Source: Lentisphaerota bacterium (GTDB taxonomy: Bacteria; Verrucomicrobiota; Kiritimatiellia; UBA8416; JAIOPI01). From it: a stretch of 64,000 nt of DNA. Shown here in pieces: positions 8,539-18,500 of this stretch (positions are counted from its first letter, which is position 1; every line of letters starts with the position of its first letter). Below the pieces are notes generated by a model that saw only the letters and a program-made list of their open reading frames with translations, was not told the origin of the DNA and did not search any database. Location of the stretch: NCBI GenBank assembly GCA_021413965.1, contig JAIOPI010000028.1:1-64000 (forward strand), given 5' to 3'. The translations under genes and the position numbers were made by a program.

Positions 8539-9618
8539 TTACCGGTCGAGCAGGGGGGCCAGATGGCGGCGGAGTTCGGCTTGCAGGTCGCGCGCGCGAT
8601 AGCGTTCGAGGCGTTGCTGCTGGCCGGCGATGACGGCGGCGCGCAGCGGCTTGTCGGTGGCGAGGCGGCCGAGCATTTCGGCCACCAGTTCGTAGTCCTT
8701 CTCGCGGAAGAGGACCCCGGCGCCATCCATCGTCTCGGGGACGGCTCCGGCGGCGTGGGCCAGCACGGGCACGCCGTGGGTCATGGCTTCCAGGATGGGG
8801 ATGCAGAAGCCCTCGTGTTCGCTCATGCAGAGAAACACGGCGGCCGAGGCGTAGTAGGCGTTGAGCTGGGCCTGGGGAACGGAGCCGGCGAAGTGCACGT
8901 CATGGAGGCGCAGTTCGCGGGCGCGGGTGCGGAGGTAGTAGTAATAGGGTTCGTTGCCGGCAAAGGAGCCGACGTGGATGAGTCGGGCGTGGGGGTCCAC
9001 GGCGCGCTGGAAGGAGCAGAAGGCGTCGAGCAGATCCTCAAGGCGTTTGTTGGGCGCGCAGCGTCCGACGAAGAGGATGTTGACGCGGCCATCGGCATAG
9101 GTGCGCCGCACGCGTGCGTCGATATCGCCGGTAAGATCCTCGAGTGTCAGCACCAGGGGAAGGACCTGCGGATCGCGATAGCCGGCGGCGCGCAATTCAT
9201 CGGCATTGAAACGGCTGTCGGCGAGGTTGATGGTTGCGGCGCCGGCGAGATGCTGGAGCTGGCGGCGCCCGCGTTCCAGTTCGGTGGCGGTCTGGCGGTT
9301 AATCAGCGTGAAGTAATGGGCGGGCGTGATGTTGTGATAGAGGATGGCTTTTCGCGTGGGCAGGGTGGCGAAGATCTCGTTGACGACCGACCCGATGGAG
9401 AGGTGCAGGAGCACGATGTCGTCGGGGCGGGCCGTGGCGACATAGGACTGAGCGTCGCGGGCGGTGCGGCGCAGTTCGGGCAGGATGCGTCGGGTTTCGC
9501 TGAAGATGTCCGACTCAAGGCCCCAGCTGCGGAAGATGGTGCGCAGGACGCGCGCCTCGTTGCTGATGGCATCTCCGTTGGTGAATCCGGCGACGAACTG
9601 ATGAATGGCGGCAGGCAT
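8539..9618 (-). CDS. Glycosyltransferase family 4 (GT-B)
   Basis: The 359-residue protein has a two-Rossmann GT-B layout. The nucleotide-sugar half contains VNILFVGRCAPNKRLEDLLDAF near residues 190-210, where R and K contact the donor phosphates. It also has EHEGFCIPILEAM near 280-292, the EX7E motif of retaining GT4 enzymes. The N-terminal half has DDIVLLHLSIGS and YHNITP motifs, often seen in mannosyl- or glucosyltransferases of surface glycan pathways. Donor and acceptor cannot be deduced. The start at 9618 lies eight bases after the stop of the TPR lipoprotein gene (7-base gap), which indicates cotranscription. The enzyme probably acts at the cytoplasmic face of the inner membrane. Confidence 0.88.
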   Translation of the reverse strand: MPAAIHQFVAGFTNGDAISNEARVLRTIFRSWGLESDIFSETRRILPELRRTARDAQSYVATARPDDIVLLHLSIGSVVNEIFATLPTRKAILYHNITPAHYFTLINRQTATELERGRRQLQHLAGAATINLADSRFNADELRAAGYRDPQVLPLVLTLEDLTGDIDARVRRTYADGRVNILFVGRCAPNKRLEDLLDAFCSFQRAVDPHARLIHVGSFAGNEPYYYYLRTRARELRLHDVHFAGSVPQAQLNAYYASAAVFLCMSEHEGFCIPILEAMTHGVPVLAHAAGAVPETMDGAGVLFREKDYELVAEMLGRLATDKPLRAAVIAGQQQRLERYRARDLQAELRRHLAPLLDR

Positions 9619-9625
9619 GCGCTGA

Positions 9626-11122
9626 TCAGGGGCTCGGGGTACGCGCTTCAGCTTCCTCTGCGCGCACGAGGGCGTCGAGGTCAACGCCATTGGCCTGAAG
9701 CTTCTTCGCCACGGTGCTGTTGTCGCGGTCCTTGAGGTAGCTGTGCTTCCAGTGCTGGATGGCGCGCTCGTGGTTGCCCAAGGCGTTCCAGGCGTCCCCG
9801 AGGTGATCGTTGATCGTGGGGTCGTCAGGGATGAGGCGGTCCGCGGCCTGGATCAGTTTGAGGGCGTCATCGAACTGGCCGAGGCGGTAGTAGATCCAGC
9901 CGAGGGTGTCGAGGTAGGCGCCGTTTTCCGGTTCGAGCTTCAAGGCGCGATTGATGTAGGAGAGGCCGCGGTCGAGCTTCTCGCCGCGCTCCGCCCACAT
10001 GTAGGCCAGGTAGTTGAGGACTTCGTGGGTATCGGGATAGCGGCGCAGGCATTCCTCGAAGACTTCCTCGGCGCGTGAGACGTCGCCACAGCGCTCATAG
10101 GCGGCGCCATAGTAGAGGTAGAAGCTGGACGGGACTTTGGTTTCCGGGAGTCGGCGCATGATGTCGGCGACGACGGTGAAGGCGGGAATGGCTTCGGTAT
10201 AGCGTCCCTGGCTGCTGAGGATCTGGGCCTTGGCCATGGGGATGAGGACGTCATCGGGCATGGCGCGCTGGGCGCGGTCGAGGATGTCGAGGGCGCGGGC
10301 GGGGCTTTCGTCAAGTTCGAGCAGGGCGAGTTTCACATGGGCCTGGGGGAGCGGCGGCTCTTCGCGGGCGGCCCAGGCGTAGCACTGTCGGGCCTCCTTG
10401 AGCAGGTTGATATTTTCATAGAGCTGGCCGATCAGGTAGTAGACCTGAGAGCGCTGGTTGGCGGTGTGTTTGACCACGAATTGGAAGCAGGGCAGGGCGC
10501 GCGTGGCCTCATTTTCATCGATGAACTGCAGGCCGCGCTTGTAGGCGAGGGCACGCAGGAGGTCGGGCGAGTTGTTGGTGCGAATGCCCTTTTCCAGCAC
10601 GGCGAGGGCCTCGCGATCGCGCTTCATGCTGAAGTAGAGATTGGCGAGGGTCATGTGCACTTCGACGCGCGTGGGGTCGATGCGCATGGCGGCGCGGAAC
10701 TGGCGGGCGGCCTGCTCGTTGTTGCCGATGAACTGGTAGGCGGTGGCGAGGTCGACGCGGGCGAGCCATGAGTCGGGCTGCTCGCGGCAGGAGTGTTCGA
10801 GCAAGGCGATGGCGTGCTGGGAGTCTTCGTTGAGCAGGTGGGCGGTGGCGGCCTTGGCGTAGAGCCGGTGATGGCCGGGATCGAGTTTGGCGGCCTGGTC
10901 GTACTCGGCGAGGACGCGCGGAGAGAGGCGCCCATCGAGTTCTTCGTCGATGAGCCCCTGGGCGTAGTGGGCGATGGCCGCGGCCTGATTGCGCTCCGCG
11001 GGTGTCAGGGCGAGCCGCGCGGAGGGCTCGGACGACCACACGGAGGCGCAACCCGCCGCCAAAGCCAGCAGGCAACACCCCACCGAGACCCGCGCAACGT
11101 GGGGCGGGATGTAGCTGCGCAT
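9626..11122 (-). CDS. TPR-repeat lipoprotein
   Basis: The 498-residue protein begins with a lipoprotein signal peptide ending in LAAGC (cysteine near residue 25). The mature part is about eleven helical hairpins of tetratricopeptide type. Examples are AEYDQAAKLDPGHHRLYAKA, RQFRAAMRIDPTRVEVHMTLA and INRALKLEPENGAYLDTLGW. TPR lipoproteins of this kind scaffold envelope complexes, for example in polysaccharide export or outer-membrane assembly. The C-terminal repeats (LDTLGWIYYRLG, NDHLGDAWNALG) resemble those common in proteobacterial and PVC TPR lipoproteins of unknown partner. The downstream glycosyltransferase gene is separated by only seven bases, so they may act in one glycan pathway. The specific role is not known. 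Confidence 0.85.
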   Translation of the reverse strand: MRSYIPPHVARVSVGCCLLALAAGCASVWSSEPSARLALTPAERNQAAAIAHYAQGLIDEELDGRLSPRVLAEYDQAAKLDPGHHRLYAKAATAHLLNEDSQHAIALLEHSCREQPDSWLARVDLATAYQFIGNNEQAARQFRAAMRIDPTRVEVHMTLANLYFSMKRDREALAVLEKGIRTNNSPDLLRALAYKRGLQFIDENEATRALPCFQFVVKHTANQRSQVYYLIGQLYENINLLKEARQCYAWAAREEPPLPQAHVKLALLELDESPARALDILDRAQRAMPDDVLIPMAKAQILSSQGRYTEAIPAFTVVADIMRRLPETKVPSSFYLYYGAAYERCGDVSRAEEVFEECLRRYPDTHEVLNYLAYMWAERGEKLDRGLSYINRALKLEPENGAYLDTLGWIYYRLGQFDDALKLIQAADRLIPDDPTINDHLGDAWNALGNHERAIQHWKHSYLKDRDNSTVAKKLQANGVDLDALVRAEEAEARTPSP

Positions 11123-11155
11123 GATGTACCGACCTCCCTGCGGGAGGAACAGCCA

Positions 11156-11242
11156 CTACTTCTTGTGGCGATTGGCCCGCATCCGCTTCCGAAGCTTGTG
11201 CTTCGCCATCTTCTTGCGGCGCTTCTTCTTAATGGATCCCAC
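11156..11242 (-). CDS. AURKAIP1/COX24-domain small basic protein (28 residues)
   Basis: A 28-codon gene reads GTG-GGA-TCC-ATT followed by an almost wholly basic peptide (GSIKKKRRKKMAKHKL then RKRMRANRHKK) and a TAG. This is the pattern of the bacterial AURKAIP1/COX24 (DUF1713) family. Those proteins are tiny, highly basic and ribosome-associated in related organisms. A strong GGGAGG ribosome site at 11248-11253 sits five bases before the chosen GTG. A second GTG immediately upstream is a weaker alternative. The peptide lies between hisG and the TPR lipoprotein gene in the same direction. Its length makes it easy to miss in automatic annotation. Confidence 0.8.
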   Translation of the reverse strand: MGSIKKKRRKKMAKHKLRKRMRANRHKK

Positions 11243-11295
11243 CACGGCCTCCCGATCTGCAGATCATCCGGCGTCCCGGGGGACACCCCGCGACA

Positions 11296-12168
11296 TCACA
11301 GAATGACCTTGTTCAACGGCAACTCGATAATACCTTCGGCACCGGCTTTTTTCAATTCGGGAATGATCTCCCGCACGACTGATTCGAGAATCACGGTTTC
11401 CATGGCCACCCAGCCGTCGGTATCCAGCTTGCTGATGGTGGGGGCATGGAGGGCGGGCAGGATCTTCGTCAGGGCGGAGACGTGCTCGGCGCGGGCGTTC
11501 AGTTTGATCAACACGCGGCTGACGGCGGCCAGGGCGCCCTGCAGGAGGAGGGCCAGCTGTTCGATCTTGGCGCGCTTCCAGGGGTTCTCCCAGGACTTCT
11601 TATTGGCAATCAGCCGGGTGGTGGATTCGAGGACGGTATCGACGATGCGCAACTTGTTCGCGCGCAGGGACGAGCCTGTTTCCGTCAATTCGACGATGGC
11701 ATCCACGAGCTCCGGGGCTTTGACTTCGGTCGCGCCCCAGGAGAACTCCACGTCGGCGGTGACGCCCTTGGAGGCGAGGTAGCGCTTGGTGAGGCCGACG
11801 GCCTCGGTGGCGATGCGCTTGCCGGCGAGATCGGCGGGGGATTTGATCGAGGAATCCTCGGGGACGGCGACGACCCAGCGCACGGGGCGCAGGCCTTGCT
11901 TGGCGTAGATGAGTTCGGCCACCTGGACGACGTCCGAGCCGTTTTCGACGATCCAGTCGTAGCCCGTCATGCCGGCGTCGAGCATGCCGAGTTCGACGTA
12001 GCGGCTGATTTCCTGGGCCCGAATCAGGCGTCCGTCGAGTTCCGGATCATCGATGGAAGGGACATAGGAGCGGGAGCCGACGCGGACGTCGAAACCGGCT
12101 TTGCCCATCATGTCAAACGTGGCGTCCTGCAGGCTGCCCTTGGGGAGACCGAGTACGAGTTTATTCAT
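11296..12168 (-). CDS. hisG: ATP phosphoribosyltransferase, long form
   Basis: HisG condenses ATP and PRPP in the first committed step of histidine synthesis. The 290-residue protein starts with [11 protein letters not shown] and has AGMTGYDWI near residue 65 (periplasmic-binding-like fold). The PRPP loop region [20 protein letters not shown] lies near 165. About 75 C-terminal residues (from near [13 protein letters not shown]) form the HisG_C regulatory domain, so this is the histidine-sensitive hexameric long form that needs no HisZ. An AAGGAA site precedes the ATG at 12168. It is unlinked from hisC, hisB and hisA, which lie 31 kb away in this window. Other his genes are not seen here. Confidence 0.95.
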   Translation of the reverse strand: MNKLVLGLPKGSLQDATFDMMGKAGFDVRVGSRSYVPSIDDPELDGRLIRAQEISRYVELGMLDAGMTGYDWIVENGSDVVQVAELIYAKQGLRPVRWVVAVPEDSSIKSPADLAGKRIATEAVGLTKRYLASKGVTADVEFSWGATEVKAPELVDAIVELTETGSSLRANKLRIVDTVLESTTRLIANKKSWENPWKRAKIEQLALLLQGALAAVSRVLIKLNARAEHVSALTKILPALHAPTISKLDTDGWVAMETVILESVVREIIPELKKAGAEGIIELPLNKVIL

Positions 12169-12292
12169 GGGATATTCCTTCGCCCCCGTGCTTCGCGTTC
12201 CGGCGGGGCGTTGCCCTGTTGCGCCCTGAATTCGAAAGGCGCGCATGTTAGAGGACTGGCGGGGGCGCGTCCACCAAAAACGGGGGATAACG

Positions 12293-12322
12293 TTGCGAGT
12301 GGTGGCGCGAAAATGCTAAGCT
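12293..12322 (+). promoter_or_regulatory. Possible promoter of the chitinase gene with leaderless start
   Basis: A TTGCGA hexamer (12293-12298) and a TAAGCT hexamer (12317-12322) are spaced by 18 bases. The -10-like element ends only seven bases before the ATG of the GH18 gene at 12330. No ribosome binding site fits between. This would give a transcript that begins at or near the start codon. The hexamers match the sigma-70 consensus only partly. Confidence 0.3.
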
Positions 12323-12329
12323 GACCGGC

Positions 12330-13856
12330 ATGCAGAGGGTAACGGGGATGTGGCGGGGGTGGGCTTGGGGGGCGCTCGTGCTGGCCTTCGCGGCGGGGAT
12401 GTGCCCGGGTGCGTCAGGCGACACGCAGACGGTGGTGGTGGGCTACTTCCCGTCGTGGGGCGTGTACGAGCGCAACTACCATGTGACCAATCTGCCGGCG
12501 GATGAGCTCACGCACGTGCTGTACGCGTTTGCCCAACCGGTCTACAACCCGACCACGGATGTCGCCTCGGTGGTGTCGTTCGATTCCTATTGTGATGTGG
12601 AGCTCATGTACCCCGGCGACATCTGGGAACAGCCGCTGAAGGGGAGCTTCAACCAATTGCGCAAGCTGAAGCTTCGGTATCCGCACCTGAAGACGCTGAT
12701 ATCCGTGGGGGGCTGGACGCTGTCGGGGTTGTTCTCGGACATTGCGGCCTCCTCGAATGCGCGGCTGACCTTCGCCTCGTCATGCGTCAGCTACATGACC
12801 AATTACGGCTTCGACGGGATCGACCTTGACTGGGAATTTCCGGTCGAGGGCGGGGCCTCGTACACCAAGCACCGCCCGGCGGATGCGGACAACTTCGTGC
12901 TGCTGCTGCAGGAGATGCGTTCCCGGCTCAACACCCGCAGCCAGGCCGACGGTCGCCCCTACTGGCTGACGATTGCCACGGATGGGGACCCTCGCCACCT
13001 GGCGACGCGTTATCGCATTGCCGCCACGGCACCGCTGGTGGACTGGATCAGTGTGATGACCTACAACTTCGCCAGCACCTCGGACAAGAAGACTGGGCAC
13101 AACGCGCCGCTGTATGCCAATCCGGGGCAGCCGTATCTGGAGCTAAACGTCGACAGTTCCATCCAGGCCTACCTGACGAACGGGGTGCCGCGGCAGCAGA
13201 TCGTGATGGGCGTGCCGTTCTACGGGCACGGCTACAAGAACGTGGCGCCGACAAACAACGGCCTGTTTCAGTTTCACGGCGGGGCGACCGCCGAGGGGTC
13301 CTGGAACGAACCGGGAAACTTCGACTACCGGGACTTGCGCGACGGCGCGGCGGGGCATCCGTACATCGTGAGTGGCGGGTTCAGCAATTACTGGGATGCG
13401 TACACGTCGACGCCGTACCTGTTCAACCCCACGTCGCTGGTGCTGATTGCGTACGACGATGAGCGGTCGGTCAGGCTGAAGGCGGAGTATGCGCGGACGC
13501 ATAGCCTGCGCGGGGCCATGATCTGGTCGCTGGATTCTGACACGGCGGATCGGGCACTGCTGCGCAGCCTGTACCGGGTGCTGTTTCCGCTGCAGATGAA
13601 TGTCGAGACCAACGCGTCGCAGCCCCGCGGGCTGTCGCTCTCGTGGCAAGCCTGGACCGGCCAGGTGTACCGGGTGCGGGCGAAGTCGTCCCTTCAGGAT
13701 GTGAGCTGGGTGGATTGCGCGTCGCTGGTCGATGCGTTGGGGCGTCACGTCCCGAGCGTGACCGGCGCCAGCACGCGCGTTCAGGTGGTGGATACGAATG
13801 CGGTGTCGCTGGATCGACGGTTCTACAGCATCGTATCGACCAACCAGGCGCCGTGA
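12330..13856 (+). CDS. Secreted GH18 chitinase
   Basis: This 508-residue enzyme should hydrolyse beta-1,4-GlcNAc polymers. A Sec signal peptide covers about residues 1-30 (hydrophobic core ALVLAFAAG, cleavage near GASG). The GH18 barrel runs to about 415. It has the substrate-binding SVGGWTLSG near 125 and the catalytic DGIDLDWEF with the acid E169; D165 and D167 complete the DxxDxDxE motif. The MTYNF segment near 243 and the MIWSLD segment near 390 are also typical of subfamily A. A C-terminal beta module of about 85 residues (SLSWQAWTGQVYRVRAKSSL to RRFYSIV) is shared in style with the adjacent deacetylase. It ends 15 bases from that convergent gene. Confidence 0.93.
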   Translation: MQRVTGMWRGWAWGALVLAFAAGMCPGASGDTQTVVVGYFPSWGVYERNYHVTNLPADELTHVLYAFAQPVYNPTTDVASVVSFDSYCDVELMYPGDIWEQPLKGSFNQLRKLKLRYPHLKTLISVGGWTLSGLFSDIAASSNARLTFASSCVSYMTNYGFDGIDLDWEFPVEGGASYTKHRPADADNFVLLLQEMRSRLNTRSQADGRPYWLTIATDGDPRHLATRYRIAATAPLVDWISVMTYNFASTSDKKTGHNAPLYANPGQPYLELNVDSSIQAYLTNGVPRQQIVMGVPFYGHGYKNVAPTNNGLFQFHGGATAEGSWNEPGNFDYRDLRDGAAGHPYIVSGGFSNYWDAYTSTPYLFNPTSLVLIAYDDERSVRLKAEYARTHSLRGAMIWSLDSDTADRALLRSLYRVLFPLQMNVETNASQPRGLSLSWQAWTGQVYRVRAKSSLQDVSWVDCASLVDALGRHVPSVTGASTRVQVVDTNAVSLDRRFYSIVSTNQAP

Positions 13857-13871
13857 CGGCGCGACGGGTGG

Positions 13872-15521
13872 CTAGGGGATGGGGATGACGCGGTAGTAGC
13901 CGGTCCTGCCGGGTGGCGTATTGGTCCAGGCGCGGCCGGCATGGATGTCCGCGACCGTGGTCCAGTTGGAAGGCTGCAACTGGCTGGCGCGCTCGAGGCG
14001 GTAGCCGTAAGCGGACTCGTCCCATTCCAACGAGATGGTTCCATTCGTCCCGGGGCGGACGCTTGTGATTTCGGGCCGCTGGGGACCCAGCGTGTAAAGC
14101 TGCAACACCTGGTTGGTAAAGGTGACGGGGCCTGAGCGCGGTCCGCCGAACTCGACGATTTCCTGTTCATTCGTCTGCAGCGGCCGCATCCAGTAGTCCG
14201 GCTGAATGGTAATCGTGGAGCCCTGCGTGCTGTAGAGCCCATCCGCGATTGCGGAGATGCCTCCACCGGGGACCTGGAAGCTGACGCCCCATTCCAAGAT
14301 GTCGCGGCCGGTGGTATTGCTCACGGTCATGCGGGCCCAGTAGCTGGTGCTGTAAAGCTGGAGGACCTCCATGCGGAGCGTGCCGCCGGGATAGGGTGTG
14401 GGTTCCACGTAGACGGTGTCGGGACGGGGGTAGACGAGCGGGCAGTTGGTGCAGGTGGTGATGACTCCGATATCGTAGACGCAGCGGTGGAACTGGTTGG
14501 TGGGCGGCATGGCATTCGTCACGGTCACAAACGGGGCGAAGGCGAGGGCGTTGGCGGAGGACTGCGGGGTGCGCATGTAGGCGACGAGATCGTGGGTGCT
14601 AATCCACCAGACATTGGAGCGGCCGGCCATCGTCCAGTCGATGAACGCGTTCAGGGCGTTTCGATTGGGAGGCGTGGAGAGCCAGTCGGCGTGGATGAAC
14701 ACGCCCATGGGGGCGCGGTTACCGGTGTAGCGGGTGGTGAAGTTGGTCTGCAGAAGCGCGGTCAGCTGGGCGAAGTTGCCGCCCGGATCCATGACCGTGA
14801 CGGACTGACCAGTGCCGTCGAGGAGGTCCCACATGGGGACCTCATACATGCCGGGGAAGGTGTTCGTGGGCAGGATACCCGTCCAGGGCGTTTGCTGCAC
14901 GCCCTGGTCAAGTGTGTAGGGCCAGATATAGGTGGCGCCGTTGGCGCTGAGGAAGCCGGGCGTTTCAATGACCGACGCGTCATAGACGAACCCCTGTTCC
15001 TGAAGGATGCGGAACATGGGGTCGTTGTACATCATATAGGGGGCGCGGAAGCCGCGAATCTCCGACAGCGGCACGCCGGCCTGTTCGGAGAGCACCTTGC
15101 GGCAGCCGACGATTTCCGCGCGCCATGCGGCCAGGGCCGTGTTGGTGCCGGTCGTGTGGGTCATGGTGTGGACGGCGATCTCGTGTCCTCTGGCGTAGAG
15201 GCTCCGCACGGCCCGGAAGTCCGTCCAGTCGGTGTTGAGAAAGAAGGTGGCCTGGATGGGTGACCCGTTAGGGTTCCAGTGGTTCGTGAGGATGAGGTCG
15301 ACCCAGGCGGCGCGGTTGGAGTCGATGAGATCATCGACGGTCAGCAGCATGAGTTGCGGCGTGTTCGCGGGGGCGAGGGAGCCGGGCGGGTTGGGGGATG
15401 GGGCGAGGTAGGGATCGGCGAGGGCGGCGCGCGCGAGTGCGAACGCGATGACGGCGGCAGCCAACCCGCGTTGGGCGGGATATGCGATCGCAATCAAGGG
15501 TCCTGGGGACATGCTTGTCAT
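13872..15521 (-). CDS. Secreted chitin/polysaccharide deacetylase (CE4) of the animal CDA-like type
   Basis: The 549-residue protein has a signal peptide (hydrophobic GLAAAVIAFALARAALA, residues 19-35) and a NodB-fold domain at about 55-320. Metal-ligand candidates are the aspartate pair D63-D64 in LLTVDDLID and H118/H122 in VHTMTH, so the D-H-H triad of CE4 enzymes is complete. The order of blocks (IQATFFLN, ARGHEIAVHTMTH, IRGFRAPYMMYND, GFVYDAS) follows insect and other animal chitin deacetylases more closely than PgaB or peptidoglycan deacetylases. A beta-sandwich of about 110 residues (near 370-480) and a final 65-residue module ending YYRV follow. The gene lies 21 bases downstream of the 1676-residue gene and is probably the last gene of that operon. 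Confidence 0.85.
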   Translation of the reverse strand: MTSMSPGPLIAIAYPAQRGLAAAVIAFALARAALADPYLAPSPNPPGSLAPANTPQLMLLTVDDLIDSNRAAWVDLILTNHWNPNGSPIQATFFLNTDWTDFRAVRSLYARGHEIAVHTMTHTTGTNTALAAWRAEIVGCRKVLSEQAGVPLSEIRGFRAPYMMYNDPMFRILQEQGFVYDASVIETPGFLSANGATYIWPYTLDQGVQQTPWTGILPTNTFPGMYEVPMWDLLDGTGQSVTVMDPGGNFAQLTALLQTNFTTRYTGNRAPMGVFIHADWLSTPPNRNALNAFIDWTMAGRSNVWWISTHDLVAYMRTPQSSANALAFAPFVTVTNAMPPTNQFHRCVYDIGVITTCTNCPLVYPRPDTVYVEPTPYPGGTLRMEVLQLYSTSYWARMTVSNTTGRDILEWGVSFQVPGGGISAIADGLYSTQGSTITIQPDYWMRPLQTNEQEIVEFGGPRSGPVTFTNQVLQLYTLGPQRPEITSVRPGTNGTISLEWDESAYGYRLERASQLQPSNWTTVADIHAGRAWTNTPPGRTGYYRVIPIP

Positions 15522-15542
15522 GATATCATTTCCGGGGCGGAC

Positions 15543-18500
15543 TTAGAACTCATGATTGAGTGTCACTGCGCCCGCGGCGCTGCTGTACGTGGGCGTGCGC
15601 TGGAAGTTGGCGGCCGGCCGCAGGTCGAGCCCCGGCTTGATGGGCCAGGTGAGTTCGGCACTGCCGGCTTGCACGACGCGCGCATCTTCACCTTCCTCGA
15701 CGCCGTAGCCGGGCAGATAGCGCAGGCGCAGTCGTCCACCGGGGGCGAGGTCGATATCGTACTGCAGGCCCAGGCGGCCGAGCCGCAGATTGCGCGGCGT
15801 GTAATAGGCCTCTCGGTCTTCATCGGCGTCATCCAAAGAGAACTGGCCCAGCACGGTCATGCCTGGCAACTCTCCCGAGAGGCGGCGCTGGAGTTCGATC
15901 GCGCCGGCGCGGCGGGCGTTGTCATCGGAGTAGTCGGTGTAGCGGCCGCGCAGGGTGAGCTGCCAGGCGAGGTCGGGGCGCCAGATGCCGGCCACATGCC
16001 AGGCATTGGCGGACACGTTCTCGTTGAGTGCCTGCACGGTGTAGACGGGTGCGCGTTCGATGGAGAAATGGGTGGCCAGCAGATCCGTCCATTCGGCCTG
16101 CCACGTGCCGGAACCGCCCACCTGCGAATCGGGGCCGCCGTTGAACGCATGCAGCGAGGCATCGGCGCCGATGTGGTGGTGAAGGCCGGCGGCATACGTG
16201 GAGCCGATCGTGGGGGACGCCTCGCGCACGGTGTCGTAGCCGGACTCGCGGTGCTGGGCAGCGCGCATGGCGCCGGACCACTGGAACGGCCCGTACGACG
16301 CGGTTTGGTGTTCGGCGCCTGCTTCCCATGAACTGCGCTTGTCGTCGTCCGCCCAGTAGCGGGCGGCCAGCGACAACTGCGGGCGATCGCGGCGGGCGAT
16401 GGTGTCGAGCACGGACGCGGCTTCCTTGAGGGGATAGTGGTCGAGGGCGTCCTGGGCGAGTACGCGGGCTTCGGCCTGTTCGCCGGCTGCGCTGTAGACG
16501 ATGGCGGCGGCGAGGCGCTGCTGGGCCCGCGTCGTGTGGAGCGCTTCGAGCCGAACCAGCCAGCGCTTGGCATCGTGGAGACGGTCTTCCCACGTGGCCT
16601 GCTTCAGAAGCTGGAGGGTGATGGTGGCGGCGGGGGTCTTGTCGGCGAGATGGCGCAGCAGGTCATCGCCCGTCCACTGGGGATCCGGCTCAAGGCGTGT
16701 GAGCCAGGCGGGATCGCGGGTGCGGGCGTTGAGCCCGAAGCCATCCTGATGAAAGGCGAGGGCGAAGTGCGCGCGCACCTGCTCCTGGTTGAAGGCGGCG
16801 GCGCCACCGGCGGTGGGAATGCCTTCCTGGCCGAAGTTACCCTCCGGCCAGGCGTAGGCGATGGGACGCTGGCCGAGCCGCGCAGCCATGATGGCGGAAG
16901 CGGTGGCATAGTCGTTGGACACGCGCGTGCGCCAGTCGTCCATGCTTTCAAAGGAGCGGGTATCGAGCCGCCACTGGCGGTTGGGTAGAAAGAGTCCTTC
17001 GCGGCCACGGGCATTGACGATGACATTGGAGGAGGCCCAGTCGCCGTGGGACTGAAGCTCCCAGACGCCGTTGGTCTGCAGCCGCGCAAGCTCCGCCCAG
17101 TTCGCGTAGCCGGGCAGGTTGCGGCTGGCATTGAAGCCGGGGACGAACATTGCCGCCTTGAGGCCATGGCGGCGGAGGATGGGGGTGGCTTCGCGGAAGC
17201 TGTCCATGCGGCCATCGTCGAACACGATCCAGACGGCCTTGGGCGGCAGGTCGCGCTCGCGGGCATACCAGGCGCGGACATCGTTAGCGGTCACGGCGTG
17301 ATAGCCGCCGTCATGGAGCGCACGCATCTGGCTTTCGAAGGCAGCGGTCGTCATGTGGACGCGCGAGGCGAGCAGGGGATCGTCCGTGCGACGGGTCAAC
17401 CCGTGATAGACAAGCACGGGCAGCGCGGGATCGGGATTGTCCGCCAGCCAGCGTTCGAGCATGGCGCGGGATGCGTCGCGCTGGCCGACCGCGTAGCGGG
17501 CCTGGGACTCTTCCAGCATGAGATAGGGGTCGGTGGGATCGAGGGCGCGGGCGGTTCGAATGGCGGCGAGCGAGGCCGCAGGATGGCCAGCTTCCTCCTC
17601 CGCACCGGCGAGGGCCTTCCAGCCGCGGAGCGAGCCGCGGTTGGCGGCGACGACCTCCTGGAGCGGCAGCGTGGCGTCAAGGGGCCGTCCAAGCCGGCGC
17701 AAGATGTCGGCCTGCATGAGGAGCGCCTCGCCATAGCCGGGTTCCAGCCGGAGGGCGGCCGTGATGCATGAGAGCGCCGCCTCGTTCTGATCCAGGCGCA
17801 GGTGGAATTCCGCGAGACGCATCTGGGCGTTGACGGACGAGGGCGTGGCGGGGTCGGCTTCGAGCAGGGCGATGGCGGCGGGCGCATCGTTGCTGGCGAG
17901 GGCAAGTCGCGTCAGAAAATCCCGGGCGGGGGAGTAGTCCGGGCGGGAGGCGAGCAAGCCGTGCATGACGGCGACGGCGGGAGCTGTCTGGCCGGCGCGG
18001 AATCGCGCGTCACCTTCGAAGTAGCGGTAGTCGGGCTGATCCGGGAACGCGGTCGCGGCCTCGGCCCAGGCGTCAGCGGCTTCCGCGTAGCGCTCGAGCA
18101 GGCCGAGGACGCGGCCGCGGGCAGGCGCCGCCTTGGCGAAGGTGGGATCGAGCCGGTGGAGGCGGTCGAGCAGGTCCGCGGCGAGGCGGTAGTGGCGCAG
18201 GGCCTCGGCGGTGTCGGCCGCCGCCAGCCAGATGGCCAGCTGGTCGGGCTTCAGTCGAATGCTCTGCAGAAAGGCGGCGAGCGCGTCCTGGCGGCGGCCG
18301 AGTTGTTCCAGCGCCCGGGCGCGCGTGTTGACGATGTCGAGTTTCTCACTGGGGTCTGCAGCGGGCGTGCGGGCGATTTCGGCGAGGGCGGCATCGGCGG
18401 CGGACACGACGCTGGCGAAGTCGCCGGCGACGTAGGCCACGCGCATGGTGGCCACGTGGCGTTCCTGTGGTGTGAGGGGTTGGTCGCGCAGCGCGTCGAG

